Shown here one piece after another: positions 1 through 6,618 of a stretch of 36,666 nucleotides of DNA (within the stretch, counting starts at the first letter, position 1; each line of letters starts with the position of its first letter). Source of the stretch: Bacteroidales bacterium UBA5219. Lineage in GTDB: Bacteria > Bacteroidota > Bacteroidia > Bacteroidales > ML635J-15. Position numbers and translations under genes: made by a program. The notes beneath the pieces are model-generated. The model did no database searches. It was not told the origin of the DNA and saw only the letters and a list, made by a program, of their open reading frames with translations. Location: assembly GCA_002412425.1 (NCBI GenBank), contig DHVB01000044.1:1-36666 (forward strand). Direction: 5' to 3'.

Positions 1-19
1 GTTTTTGTTTAGCTTTCAT

Positions 20-41
20 GCATTACCTATTTAGGTAATGC
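20..41. repeat. 22-bp palindrome
   Basis: Two perfect 10-nt arms (gcattaccta / taggtaatgc) are separated by two T residues. There is no T-run on either side, so it looks more like a protein-binding dyad or small cruciform than a terminator. The core ATTACCTA recurs at about 99-106, just before the methyltransferase stop. Function is unknown and the neighbouring gene to the left lies outside the window. Confidence 0.6.
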
Positions 42-52
42 AAAGTAACAAC

Positions 53-90
53 AAAAAAAACATATATGCAAGTATTTATATGTTTTTTTT
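53..90. terminator. Bidirectional hairpin with A8/T8 flanks
   Basis: A perfect 14-bp stem (eight A plus CATATA pairing with TATATG plus eight T) encloses a 10-nt loop. It lies about 50 bp beyond the stop of the leftward methyltransferase gene. Because the arms are an A-run and a T-run, either strand gives a hairpin ending in U residues. A bidirectional intrinsic terminator is the simplest reading, although the stem is weak because it is almost all A/T. Confidence 0.5.
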
Positions 91-138
91 CAATTTAAAT
101 TACCTAATTTTTTAGGGTTTGGGATTAATATGTATCTC

Positions 139-747
139 CTATTTTTTCTCTATTACAGCTACCGAACAAGGAATTTTCCCCTCTACTTTAATAAACTCCA
201 CATCGGTATAACCCGTATCAATAAAAAATTGTTCATACGATGCAAACGTAAATTTGTTTTTAAACCCCGCTCCCATTTTATCATAAATATTAATAATTTT
301 GTTGTGTTTTCTTTTGGTTATATATGTCGGCACAATAATTTTCCCACCCGGACGGCAGACACGCTCTAACTCACGCAAAGCACTTTGGGGCTGTTCAAGT
401 AAATGAATGACGTTACCTGCTACAACTTTGTCGAAAGATGCGGCATCAAAATCAAAATCTGTTATGTCAGCCGTTTTGAAGTCTGTATTTGCAAAGTGCT
501 TGCACTTTTTCTCTGTTCTTTGCAACATCTTTTTCGAAAAATCGGTCGCTACCAGTTTTTTGCATTGAGGAGCAATAACCTTCGTAAGCATACCTGTTCC
601 ACATGCACATTCTAAAACGATGTCGGTCGGCTGAATAAGGCTAGCAATCTCTTTGCATAATAACCGATGTGTTTTTGCATTTATGACATTCACAAAAAAA
701 TCATAAACACAGGCAACACGATCCCAAAACTGTTCACTTTTGTTCAT
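139..747 (-). CDS. Class I SAM-dependent methyltransferase
   Basis: This 202-aa protein is predicted to be a soluble cytoplasmic methyltransferase of the Methyltransf_11/UbiE-like group. Motif I is visible as VLECACGTGMLT at about residues 44-55, followed by the acidic end of strand 2 (VATDFS) and a post-motif region (RVCRPGGKIIVPTY) typical of this family. The substrate cannot be told from sequence. It is the last gene of a leftward cluster and starts 32 bp after the stop of the LuxR-type regulator, so cotranscription is likely. Its co-location with CDF and hemerythrin genes suggests a stress-related or metalloid-methylating role, but that is only inference. The ATG at 747 is the natural start. 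Confidence 0.85.
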   Translation of the reverse strand: MNKSEQFWDRVACVYDFFVNVINAKTHRLLCKEIASLIQPTDIVLECACGTGMLTKVIAPQCKKLVATDFSKKMLQRTEKKCKHFANTDFKTADITDFDFDAASFDKVVAGNVIHLLEQPQSALRELERVCRPGGKIIVPTYITKRKHNKIINIYDKMGAGFKNKFTFASYEQFFIDTGYTDVEFIKVEGKIPCSVAVIEKK

Positions 748-779
748 CTTATTATATTTTTAAGCTTCAAAAAACTCTA

Positions 780-1367
780 TTAATAATCATCTAACGAAAT
801 TAAATTCTGCGTTACAGCATAAATCGTTAATCCCGAAACTGATTTGATGCTGGTTTTTTGTGAAATATTTTTTCTGTGTGTGATTACGGTATTTGTGCTG
901 ATGTTCAGCTCATCTGCAATTTCTTTGTTAGATTTTCCCATTGCTAACAGTCGTAGCACTTCTGTTTCGCGTTCGCTAAGAATGTCTTTATTTTGCAAAG
1001 CATCATCAGATTGAGTATCCAACCATTTGCTCAATTTCGTAGCAAGCGTATCTTGATTATCGTACACATCAACCACGCCGTCTAACTTACTTAGCAAAGC
1101 TTCCGGAATAATAGTGTATTGTACCCCAATCCATTTCATGCTACTATACAAATTGCGCAACTGCTGAATTTGATTGTGGTGGCTATGCAGATAGTTAGGA
1201 CTTATCAATACCATTTGGTAAGATTTGCGTTTCAATAGGTGTGTAAATTCGTCAAATGTACAGGCTATGGCTACTTCTTCAACATTTCTTAAACTATCCA
1301 TAATAAATTTCAAGCCTTCTCGTATCACAGGTGCATCTTCTAATATGAGTATATGAGTACGTTTCAT
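780..1367 (-). CDS. LuxR-type DNA-binding regulator with degenerate receiver domain
   Basis: The protein has 195 aa from the ATG at 1367, which overlaps the upstream hemerythrin-like gene's TGA as ATGA; an in-frame TTG at 1373 is less likely. The C-terminal part holds a clear LuxR/NarL helix-turn-helix (LSERETEVLRLLAMGKSNKE, then IADELNISTNTVITHRKNIS). The N-terminal 120 residues resemble a receiver: it starts ILILEDAP with an acidic pair, but the strand that should end in the phospho-acceptor Asp reads MVLISPNYL, with Ser56 in that position. Phosphorylation by a histidine kinase is therefore unlikely, and no kinase is encoded nearby. Translational coupling suggests that it works with the di-iron protein, perhaps as a response gene for NO, oxygen or metal, which is inference. 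Confidence 0.85.
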   Translation of the reverse strand: MKRTHILILEDAPVIREGLKFIMDSLRNVEEVAIACTFDEFTHLLKRKSYQMVLISPNYLHSHHNQIQQLRNLYSSMKWIGVQYTIIPEALLSKLDGVVDVYDNQDTLATKLSKWLDTQSDDALQNKDILSERETEVLRLLAMGKSNKEIADELNISTNTVITHRKNISQKTSIKSVSGLTIYAVTQNLISLDDY

Positions 1368-2089
1368 TTGCAAGCAACTATGTTTTTGTTTTCTAATTCG
1401 ATAGCGAGTGGAATAAGGATAAGCTCTTCGATTTTAGAATGAATATTCAAGTCAAATTCCAATTCTGAAAGTAAAAAGAGTAGTTTCCTACGAATAAGCT
1501 GGTCGTTATATGTCGGCAGATATTTAATCAGCAAATTCTTCAAGTCAGCAAGTTTCATCTCAATATCATCGTGGCGGACTTGATATTGCGACACAGAGTA
1601 ATCAACTTGATTTTCTACGTGTTCAACGCCTTTATCTCTTGCTACTAAACAATTCACGTATGGGTGAAAAATCTGATTTTCATAATCTAAGTGAGTGGTA
1701 ACTTCTTTAAAATAATCGGCAAAAAACACTGACACCAACTTCATTTCACGATGATTGTTTTGCTTACTCATATCTTCAATCAGCTGCATAATTTCTGGAT
1801 AAATCAATTCTGAGTAGTAGCGATGCGAAGCAGCTAAGAAACGTGTTATGCTTACAGCATCGTCTGCCGTAAGTTTTAATGCAGGAATACCTTTTTTATT
1901 ACAATACAAATTTGTAAAAGCAATAAAAATCGTTTCGTTGATATTGTACTTCTCGCAAATTTGCTTAATTGTTAAATCCTGTACTGGGAGCAAAATTTCA
2001 AAATGCTCCAACATTAAAATAACGTATGGGTGATTAATAATAATCTCAGCTAATTTGCTATCAGGGTGAATATCATTTTTAGAATTCAT
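1364..2089 (-). CDS. Hemerythrin-like di-iron protein
   Basis: From the ATG at 2089 the protein has 241 aa; an in-frame TTG at 2119 would add ten residues and overlap the CDF gene stop. The N-terminal 75 residues resemble the small helical DUF542/ScdA-type region seen before hemerythrin domains (PVQDLTIKQICEKYNINETI). The hemerythrin four-helix bundle follows, with candidate iron ligands in SHRYYSELIYPE, the HLDYENQIFHPY segment (HxxxE), RHDDIEMKL and NIHSKIEELILIP (HxxxE). Family members bind a di-iron centre and act in oxygen/NO sensing or Fe-S repair (RIC/YtfE). The coupled regulator downstream makes a sensory role plausible. Substrate and physiological role are not established by the sequence. 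Confidence 0.85.
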   Translation of the reverse strand: MNSKNDIHPDSKLAEIIINHPYVILMLEHFEILLPVQDLTIKQICEKYNINETIFIAFTNLYCNKKGIPALKLTADDAVSITRFLAASHRYYSELIYPEIMQLIEDMSKQNNHREMKLVSVFFADYFKEVTTHLDYENQIFHPYVNCLVARDKGVEHVENQVDYSVSQYQVRHDDIEMKLADLKNLLIKYLPTYNDQLIRRKLLFLLSELEFDLNIHSKIEELILIPLAIELENKNIVACK

Positions 2090-2115
2090 AGTTATAATAT
2101 TTTTTGTGTCGTAAA

Positions 2116-3120
2116 TCAAAAGTCCGACATAGGTTTATAATCATAGTTTTCAAATTTTTCCGATATATTTTCTTTATCTTGACTAAAAATCAAATCGTCG
2201 CTACCATCGCAACCTTTGTACTCTATTTGCAAGGTAATATGGTTTATACCAAATTTATCTCTCAATATGGTTTCTACATTATGGCGAACGGCTTGAGCTT
2301 CGCTAAGTGTCAAATCTTTACACATATTGACATGAGCCTCTAGATAAACATACTCGTCGTCCATTTGCCATACATGCAAGTGGTGAATATTTTCTACTTG
2401 TGGCAAGGCTTCCACACTTTGTTTTATCTTTTGAATATTGATATGATTAGGTGTTGCTTGCATTAAAATATCAACCGTTTGGCGAACCACAGCCCATGTG
2501 TGATAGATTATGTAAACTCCTACAGCAACTGTTATGAGTGGGTCGAGCCAATAAATTTGCCAAACAAGAATAGCTATTCCGCCTGCGACAACAGCAACCG
2601 ATGAAAGTGTATCACCTAATAGGTGCAAATAGGCGGCACGTATATTAAGATTGTGAGATTTCTCTTTTTGCAATACCAATACCGAAACTAAATTAGCCAA
2701 CAGACCGAAAACTGCTACCACTAACATTATGCCTCCTTTAATGACTTGTGGGTTTTTAAAACGGTCGTAGGCTTCCACAAAAAGAAAAATACAGATAACA
2801 ATAAGCACCACCGCATTAAAAAGAGCTGCTAAAATTTCTGTACGTTTATAGCCGAAAGTTTTTCGAGCATCGGGTTTTTTATCAGCATGTTTTCCTGCCA
2901 AAAAAGCAATAAAAATAGCTAAAGTATCTCCCAAATTATGTATTGCATCTGAAATTAGCGAAAGACTATTGGCTAAAATTCCACCCACTACTTGCACTAA
3001 ACTCACTAAGAAATTAAGCAATGTAACCCATAATAATTTTTTCCCTCGCAAATTTTTTACGTGTGTATGATGATGCTTTTGATTACAAAATGCCGTTTTA
3101 TTTTCCCCATTTTTTTTCAT
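2116..3120 (-). CDS. Cation diffusion facilitator (CzcD-like zinc/cation exporter)
   Basis: This 334-aa inner-membrane protein of the CDF family is expected to export Zn2+ or a similar divalent metal in exchange for protons. It has a His-rich N-terminus (HHHTH at about 17-21) and about six membrane segments. Metal-site motifs appear in TM2 (SDAIHNLGD) and TM5 (HLLGDTLSSVAV), giving the HD-HD pattern typical of zinc-preferring members. The cytoplasmic C-terminal domain contains the usual HHLHVWQMDDEYVYLEAHV stretch. The ATG overlaps the TGA of the upstream methyltransferase as ATGA, so the two are probably translationally coupled. Length and architecture are normal for CzcD/ZitB-like proteins. 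Confidence 0.92.
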   Translation of the reverse strand: MKKNGENKTAFCNQKHHHTHVKNLRGKKLLWVTLLNFLVSLVQVVGGILANSLSLISDAIHNLGDTLAIFIAFLAGKHADKKPDARKTFGYKRTEILAALFNAVVLIVICIFLFVEAYDRFKNPQVIKGGIMLVVAVFGLLANLVSVLVLQKEKSHNLNIRAAYLHLLGDTLSSVAVVAGGIAILVWQIYWLDPLITVAVGVYIIYHTWAVVRQTVDILMQATPNHINIQKIKQSVEALPQVENIHHLHVWQMDDEYVYLEAHVNMCKDLTLSEAQAVRHNVETILRDKFGINHITLQIEYKGCDGSDDLIFSQDKENISEKFENYDYKPMSDF

Positions 3121-3950
3121 TTTGTTTTAATATTTTTTAGTAAAAATATTTTCATTGATTTACCAAAAAAAGGAAATAAGCACATAAACCTCACACTTAA
3201 AGCTCGCCTTTTACACTCCAACATATAATACCTTTCGTTTTCGAAGTAAAAACCTGTGTTCCAAGCATCTATTTCACGACCTGACTTTATTCCCCATTTG
3301 AATCTCGCTTCTTGTCCTTTCATACTCGGATGTCGGTCTGAATGTTTTACCATAAAAGGATTTATGGCTTCGATAACAAATTCCACATTATCAAAAGCTT
3401 TAGCAACACGTGTAAGCACTTCACGCACTTGATTTTCGGTAAAATAACAGAAAAGACCTTCGGCTGATATAAACACAGGACGATCTTTGGGAACTTCATC
3501 TAACCATGTGAAATCTAATACCGATTTTTCGATAAAATGATAGCGTTCACTTTCTTTAAAAAATTGTCGACGAATTTCTATAACGTCTGGAAAATCTAAA
3601 TCAAACCATTTCACTTGTCCGTTATCTAATCGCTCAAAACGAGTATCTAATCCACAAGCCAAATTTACTATCGTACCGTTAGGATAACGTGAAAGAAAGT
3701 CGTTGGTATAATCATCAAATACTATGGTGCGTTGTGCTGTACCTACTTGCGTAAAAAAACTTTCACTTCTAGGCGTAATATCACAACCAAGAGTACGAGC
3801 AATTTCTACGCTACGCTCATCTTTTATTACCCCTTTTGGGTCAAGACTTTCCAAGCATCTTGCCCTAAGCGAAATAAGTAAGGTAGCAGGCACACCGCTA
3901 AGATTTGTAGGATTTGTTTTTGATATTTTATTGTGTTTTTCTTTATTCAT
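3117..3950 (-). CDS. LCM/PPM-type carboxyl or O-methyltransferase
   Basis: From the ATG at 3950 the product is 277 aa; a GTG at 3983 would add eleven residues. The sequence matches the leucine carboxyl methyltransferase superfamily (COG3315-like): the SAM motif appears as TIVNLACGLDTRFERL with the diagnostic GLDTR, followed by WFDLDFPDVIEIRRQFF and EGLFCYFTENQVREVL. These enzymes methylate small-molecule carboxylates or hydroxyls; the substrate here is unknown. It is the first gene of the leftward cluster, and its stop overlaps the CDF start by four bases (ATGA). The combination with a metal exporter is unusual for a presumed secondary-metabolism methyltransferase. Confidence 0.85.
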   Translation of the reverse strand: MNKEKHNKISKTNPTNLSGVPATLLISLRARCLESLDPKGVIKDERSVEIARTLGCDITPRSESFFTQVGTAQRTIVFDDYTNDFLSRYPNGTIVNLACGLDTRFERLDNGQVKWFDLDFPDVIEIRRQFFKESERYHFIEKSVLDFTWLDEVPKDRPVFISAEGLFCYFTENQVREVLTRVAKAFDNVEFVIEAINPFMVKHSDRHPSMKGQEARFKWGIKSGREIDAWNTGFYFENERYYMLECKRRALSVRFMCLFPFFGKSMKIFLLKNIKTK

Positions 3951-4091
3951 AGACCCAATAGTTTTATGTCCTAAATACTTCACTTAAAAATTTTGTAGTA
4001 AAGCTAATTTTTATTTAAACTAATTCCAAATAAGCCTTAATTATTTTATCATATTTATATTTTATTTGTTTTTCACAACACAAAAACACGC

Positions 4092-4133
4092 CAACTTAAT
4101 ACAAAACAAATTTCTTATTTGATTGCTAAGTTG
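4092..4133. terminator. Hairpin between two leftward genes
   Basis: Nested inverted repeats CAACTTA/TAAGTTG (outer) and CAAAT/ATTTG (inner) lie just beyond the stop of the lipoprotein gene. On the minus strand this could end lipoprotein transcription before the methyltransferase gene. There is no clean U-run, so the assignment is tentative. Confidence 0.35.
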
Positions 4134-4138
4134 ACATG

Positions 4139-4720
4139 TTACTTTTTTATTTTATATTCTGTTGCTTCTATAAAATAAAACGAAAGATAATTTTTACCTT
4201 CTTTTTCGTTTCTTTCAGCTATTCGTTCTCGGAAATTATTGATACGTTCTTGCTCAGTATTGGCAGGTTTTTCATTTTGAGCTTTTTGTTCATTAACGCA
4301 TCCACTTTCTCCATCGCCGTGTTTTTCGGCTGTTTGTGCTTCCAATTCAGCTTCCCATTCCGCAAGATAAGCCTCATCGATACGTTGTTCCACTAAAATT
4401 CCCTTTACTTCAACAGTATTATGTAAGGCTTCTCGACTAAAACTCCCAATTTTGTCGCCTTCTTCTATACGAATAGTTTTGGTATCGTCATTACCCATCA
4501 GGAAAATTCTTTTTCCACCATGACTACAAATATGTGAACAAACTCCGTCCACAACAATAGTATCTCCTACAAGCGTTTCTGCATTGCTCAAAAGGCTGTC
4601 CACCTTCATTATTTCGGGCAATTTATTTGTTTCAATAGATTCGCTTTGTTTTTTCTGATTACATGAAATTAGCACAACAAAAAGTATCAGAATAGATAAT
4701 AATGTTTTTAAAATTTTCAT
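4139..4720 (-). CDS. Lipoprotein with OB-fold-like domain and CxxxC motif
   Basis: This 193-aa protein has a lipoprotein signal: Lys-rich start, hydrophobic stretch and the lipobox-like VLISCN, giving a lipidated Cys at about residue 20. The mature part begins with a short OB-fold-like segment (LVGDTIVVDGVCSHICSHGG, then KRIFLMGNDDTKTIRI) and VEVKGILVE. Two Cys and two His in CSHICSHGG could bind a metal, haem or Fe-S centre; that is inference. A charged helical insertion rich in Glu/Lys with an extra Cys (about 120-180) follows before a final strand. I do not recognise a named family with certainty; similar small lipoproteins occur in Bacteroidota. It is divergent from the flavodoxin operon, suggesting a shared redox or iron signal. 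Confidence 0.75.
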   Translation of the reverse strand: MKILKTLLSILILFVVLISCNQKKQSESIETNKLPEIMKVDSLLSNAETLVGDTIVVDGVCSHICSHGGKRIFLMGNDDTKTIRIEEGDKIGSFSREALHNTVEVKGILVEQRIDEAYLAEWEAELEAQTAEKHGDGESGCVNEQKAQNEKPANTEQERINNFRERIAERNEKEGKNYLSFYFIEATEYKIKK

Positions 4721-4778
4721 TGTTTTTTAGTTTTAAATTATTTTCAAATGCAAAGTTCAAGATAATTATTAATGGACA

Positions 4779-4832
4779 CAATCCTCAAAACTTAGCATTT
4801 TGTTTGTAGAATCTCATCATTTATGAGGATTG
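4779..4832. repeat. 9-bp inverted repeat with 36-nt loop upstream of flavodoxin
   Basis: CAATCCTCA at 4779-4787 pairs perfectly with TGAGGATTG at 4824-4832. The right arm overlaps a smaller local hairpin, CTCAT/ATGAG at about 4813-4827, so two mutually exclusive structures are possible. It lies in the lipoprotein/flavodoxin divergent region, upstream of the predicted flavodoxin -7 element. It could be an operator pair or part of a lipoprotein leader. Confidence 0.45.
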
Positions 4833-4845
4833 TTTGGTGTTTTTA

Positions 4846-4864
4846 TTGACAATAATTTTGTCAA
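4846..4864. promoter_or_regulatory. Flavodoxin promoter (TAATTTTG) inside a 19-bp palindrome
   Basis: TTGACAA-N5-TTGTCAA is a perfect 7-bp inverted repeat. The Bacteroidota -7 element TAATTTTG (4853-4860) sits inside it, about 30 bp before the ATG at 4891. A repressor bound here would block RNA polymerase. The regulator is unknown; Fur-, FNR- or MarR-type proteins are all conceivable. Confidence 0.6.
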
Positions 4865-4890
4865 AGAAAAATTTTAAAATTTATAAAGCT

Positions 4891-5394
4891 ATGAAGAAAA
4901 TATCAATTATTTATGGTTCAACAACCGACAACACAAGAGAAGCTGCTGAAAAAATTGCCAAGCAATTAAGTGAATTTTCTCCTCAACTAAAAGATGTAAG
5001 CCAATGCAGTGCCGATGATTTTACTACTGCCGAATGCCTCATTTTAGGAACATCTACCTGGGGTTCAGGCGATTTACAAGATGATTGGTACGAAATGTTG
5101 CCACAGTTAAAATCGGTAGATTTATCAGACAAAATTGTTGCTCTTTTCGGTTTAGGCGATGCAGGTAGTTATTCCGATACTTTTGTGGATGGTATAGGCG
5201 AACTTTATGAGTTTTTTACAGAAAAAAGATGCAAAATTGTGGGTTTTATAGAAACTGACGAATATAGTTTCGATGCATCGCGTGCTGTTATTGATGGGAA
5301 ATTTGTTGGACTACCACTTGATGCAGATAATGAAAGCAATCTGACCGACGAGCGTATCATCAATTGGGTAAATATTGTTAAACAATCATTTTAA
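4891..5394 (+). CDS. fldA: Flavodoxin, long-chain
   Basis: The 167-aa product is a small FMN electron carrier that substitutes for ferredoxin, typically under iron limitation. The phosphate loop is visible as IIYGSTTDNTREAAEKIA right after the start. The FMN-shielding 50s and 90s loops appear as LGTSTWGSGDLQDDWYEM and FGLGDAGSYSDTFVDG, and the insertion typical of long-chain flavodoxins is present (ETDEYSFDASRAVIDGKFVG). The ATG at 4891 gives the canonical N-terminus; an upstream TTG at 4834 would place the promoter inside the coding region and is rejected. The DUF2023 gene follows after 10 bp. Confidence 0.95.
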   Translation: MKKISIIYGSTTDNTREAAEKIAKQLSEFSPQLKDVSQCSADDFTTAECLILGTSTWGSGDLQDDWYEMLPQLKSVDLSDKIVALFGLGDAGSYSDTFVDGIGELYEFFTEKRCKIVGFIETDEYSFDASRAVIDGKFVGLPLDADNESNLTDERIINWVNIVKQSF

Positions 5395-5404
5395 GAATGT
5401 GAAA

Positions 5405-5743
5405 ATGGATGTATTAGCACACTTAATTTACGAATATCATAAAAAATTGCGAAGTTTGGCTCTTTATACATTTCCCATATCTGAAAAAAAACATGTTGAA
5501 AATAAACTACGTGCCAAGCAGATAGATTATGTCTTACAAGAAGTAACACCCAACAAATACAATGTCTTTTTTGGCGAAACTTCATGTGTAGATGTTATTC
5601 GTTTAATAGGTGACAAACCTCTAAATTTATATACACTTGAAGAAGATTTTATGTTAGGAATAATGTTGGGTTACGACAGGCTTGACCAATGTCGTAGATA
5701 TACTCAACGTGCATTTTCAAATAATTTTATTAAAGTTAGTTAA
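5405..5743 (+). CDS. DUF2023 family protein, flavodoxin-associated
   Basis: This 112-aa protein matches, from memory, the DUF2023 family (Pfam PF09633), whose members in Bacteroidota are small mixed alpha/beta proteins. Recognisable parts are an N-terminal LIYEYHKKLRSLALYT helix, a central QIDYVLQEV strand pair, and a C-terminal LGIMLGYDRLDQCRRYTQR segment. There is no signal peptide. It starts 10 bp after the flavodoxin stop, so the two are almost certainly cotranscribed, which suggests a role as a partner or modulator of flavodoxin. The molecular function is unknown. The ATG at 5405 is preferred over an upstream TTG that overlaps flavodoxin. Confidence 0.8.
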   Translation: MDVLAHLIYEYHKKLRSLALYTFPISEKKHVENKLRAKQIDYVLQEVTPNKYNVFFGETSCVDVIRLIGDKPLNLYTLEEDFMLGIMLGYDRLDQCRRYTQRAFSNNFIKVS

Positions 5744-5765
5744 ATTTTTTTTCTTTTTCATCTTC

Positions 5766-5844
5766 CATAAAAAAGTTACACATCTGCGAGCTCTCCTCTG
5801 CCATATTAAAACTACGAAAGCCCTATTGTGTAACTTTTTTTATG
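5766..5844. repeat. Long inverted repeat (16-bp arms, about 42-nt loop)
   Basis: The left arm CATAAAAAAGTTACAC (5766-5781) pairs with GTGTAACTTTTTTTATG (right arm ending 5844) with one extra T. The enclosed sequence is comparatively GC-rich (ctgcgagctctcctctgcc). The T-rich flanks would allow termination on both strands, but the loop is long for a simple terminator. A decayed miniature element or a structured 3' end of the flavodoxin transcript are alternatives. Confidence 0.6.
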
Positions 5845-5887
5845 TAAAAAAAATCAAAAGCAATTGCGTGCTTGGCTACACTTTAAG

Positions 5888-6063
5888 AACTTTCAACTGA
5901 ATTTATTGTGTTGCCCTTACGGACAAACTATTGACAATCAAACACTTGCCTTCTTTATAAACTTTATGAACTTTGAAAACTTTTAACTGATTTCATTGTG
6001 TTGCCCTACGGACAAACTATTGACAATCAAATACTTGCCTTCTTTATAAACTTTATGAACTTT
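5888..6063. repeat. Tandem direct repeat, period about 89 bp, two copies
   Basis: Copy 1 (about 5888-5975) and copy 2 (about 5978-6063) share AACTTT(C/T)AACTGA, TTGTGTTGCCC, TACGGACAAACTATTGACAA and CTTGCCTTCTTTATAAACTT with few differences. Each unit begins with the AACTTTTAACTG word that recurs in other spacers of this window. No ORF runs through it. Confidence 0.85.
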
Positions 6064-6070
6064 ACGAACT

Positions 6071-6544
6071 TTACAAACTAACAGCAATCATCTTTGCTTT
6101 AGCACAAACGAGTCCGCCGGCTTCCATTTTCATATTAACTATAGCTTTTCTTTCTCCAATTTCTTCAAGTATTGAGGTAACTGTTATTTCTTCATTCATA
6201 GGAAGTGGTTTTTTAAAATCAATTTCTAATCTTGCTGTAACAAAACGCCCTATTACAGTATTTTCTGTAAGTTCAAGTCCTTTTTTATTATGAGCAAACC
6301 AAGCAGCAGAAGCAGTTCCATGACAATCAAAAATAACCGCTATCATGCCTCCAAAAAGATTGTCTGGAACTCCACCTGTATATTTATTTGCTGGCGTAAA
6401 CCTACAAATACATTGGCTTCCATCTTCATTCGGATAAGTCTTTAAATGTAAACCTTCTTCATTTTTTGGTCCACAACCCCAACAATGCTGAAATCTTTCA
6501 CCATAAGTATCTTGTATTGCTATTTTTTTCTTTTCCATAACCAT
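6071..6544 (-). CDS. PaaI-like hotdog-fold thioesterase
   Basis: The 157-aa protein looks like a single-domain acyl-CoA thioesterase of the 4HBT/PaaI superfamily. The N-terminal CWGCGPKNEEGLHLK is the Cys/Gly motif common to the THEM4-like branch. The hotdog helix follows in NLFGGMIAVIFDCHGTASAA, where the FGG-(x)-D/H region would contain the catalytic acidic residue, and the last strands read EITVTSILEEIGERKAIVNMK. The acyl-CoA substrate is unknown. It is the last gene of a leftward run, 53 bp after the MATE gene, with AACTTTTAACT repeats in that spacer. A second ATG two codons later is also possible. Confidence 0.85.
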   Translation of the reverse strand: MVMEKKKIAIQDTYGERFQHCWGCGPKNEEGLHLKTYPNEDGSQCICRFTPANKYTGGVPDNLFGGMIAVIFDCHGTASAAWFAHNKKGLELTENTVIGRFVTARLEIDFKKPLPMNEEITVTSILEEIGERKAIVNMKMEAGGLVCAKAKMIAVSL

Positions 6545-6560
6545 AATTTTACACCCTTTC

Positions 6561-6618
6561 CAACTTTTAACTGATTACGCGCAGCCTCTTTCAACTTTTA
6601 ACTTTTAACTTTTAACTG
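6561..6618. repeat. AACTTTTAACTG intergenic repeat cluster
   Basis: CAACTTTTAACTG (6561-6573) and a longer run of TTTAACTT units ending in CTG (6591-6618) are separated by gcgcagcctctt. The CAGCCTCTTT(C/T)AACTTT junction is repeated almost exactly at about 32123-32140, so this is a second, partial copy of the element at 31997-32161. It overlaps the 3' end of the MATE gene. Confidence 0.8.

Larger units (their letters stand above)
5744..6070. other. Gene-free interval with hairpin and tandem repeat
   Basis: These 327 bases lie between the converging DUF2023 and thioesterase genes. They hold a long hairpin (5766-5844) and a two-copy tandem repeat (5888-6063). No credible coding region was seen on either strand. 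Confidence 0.75.

Noticed and set aside
5888..6063. CRISPR array
   Set aside because: Only two long units without spacers of distinct sequence and no cas genes.
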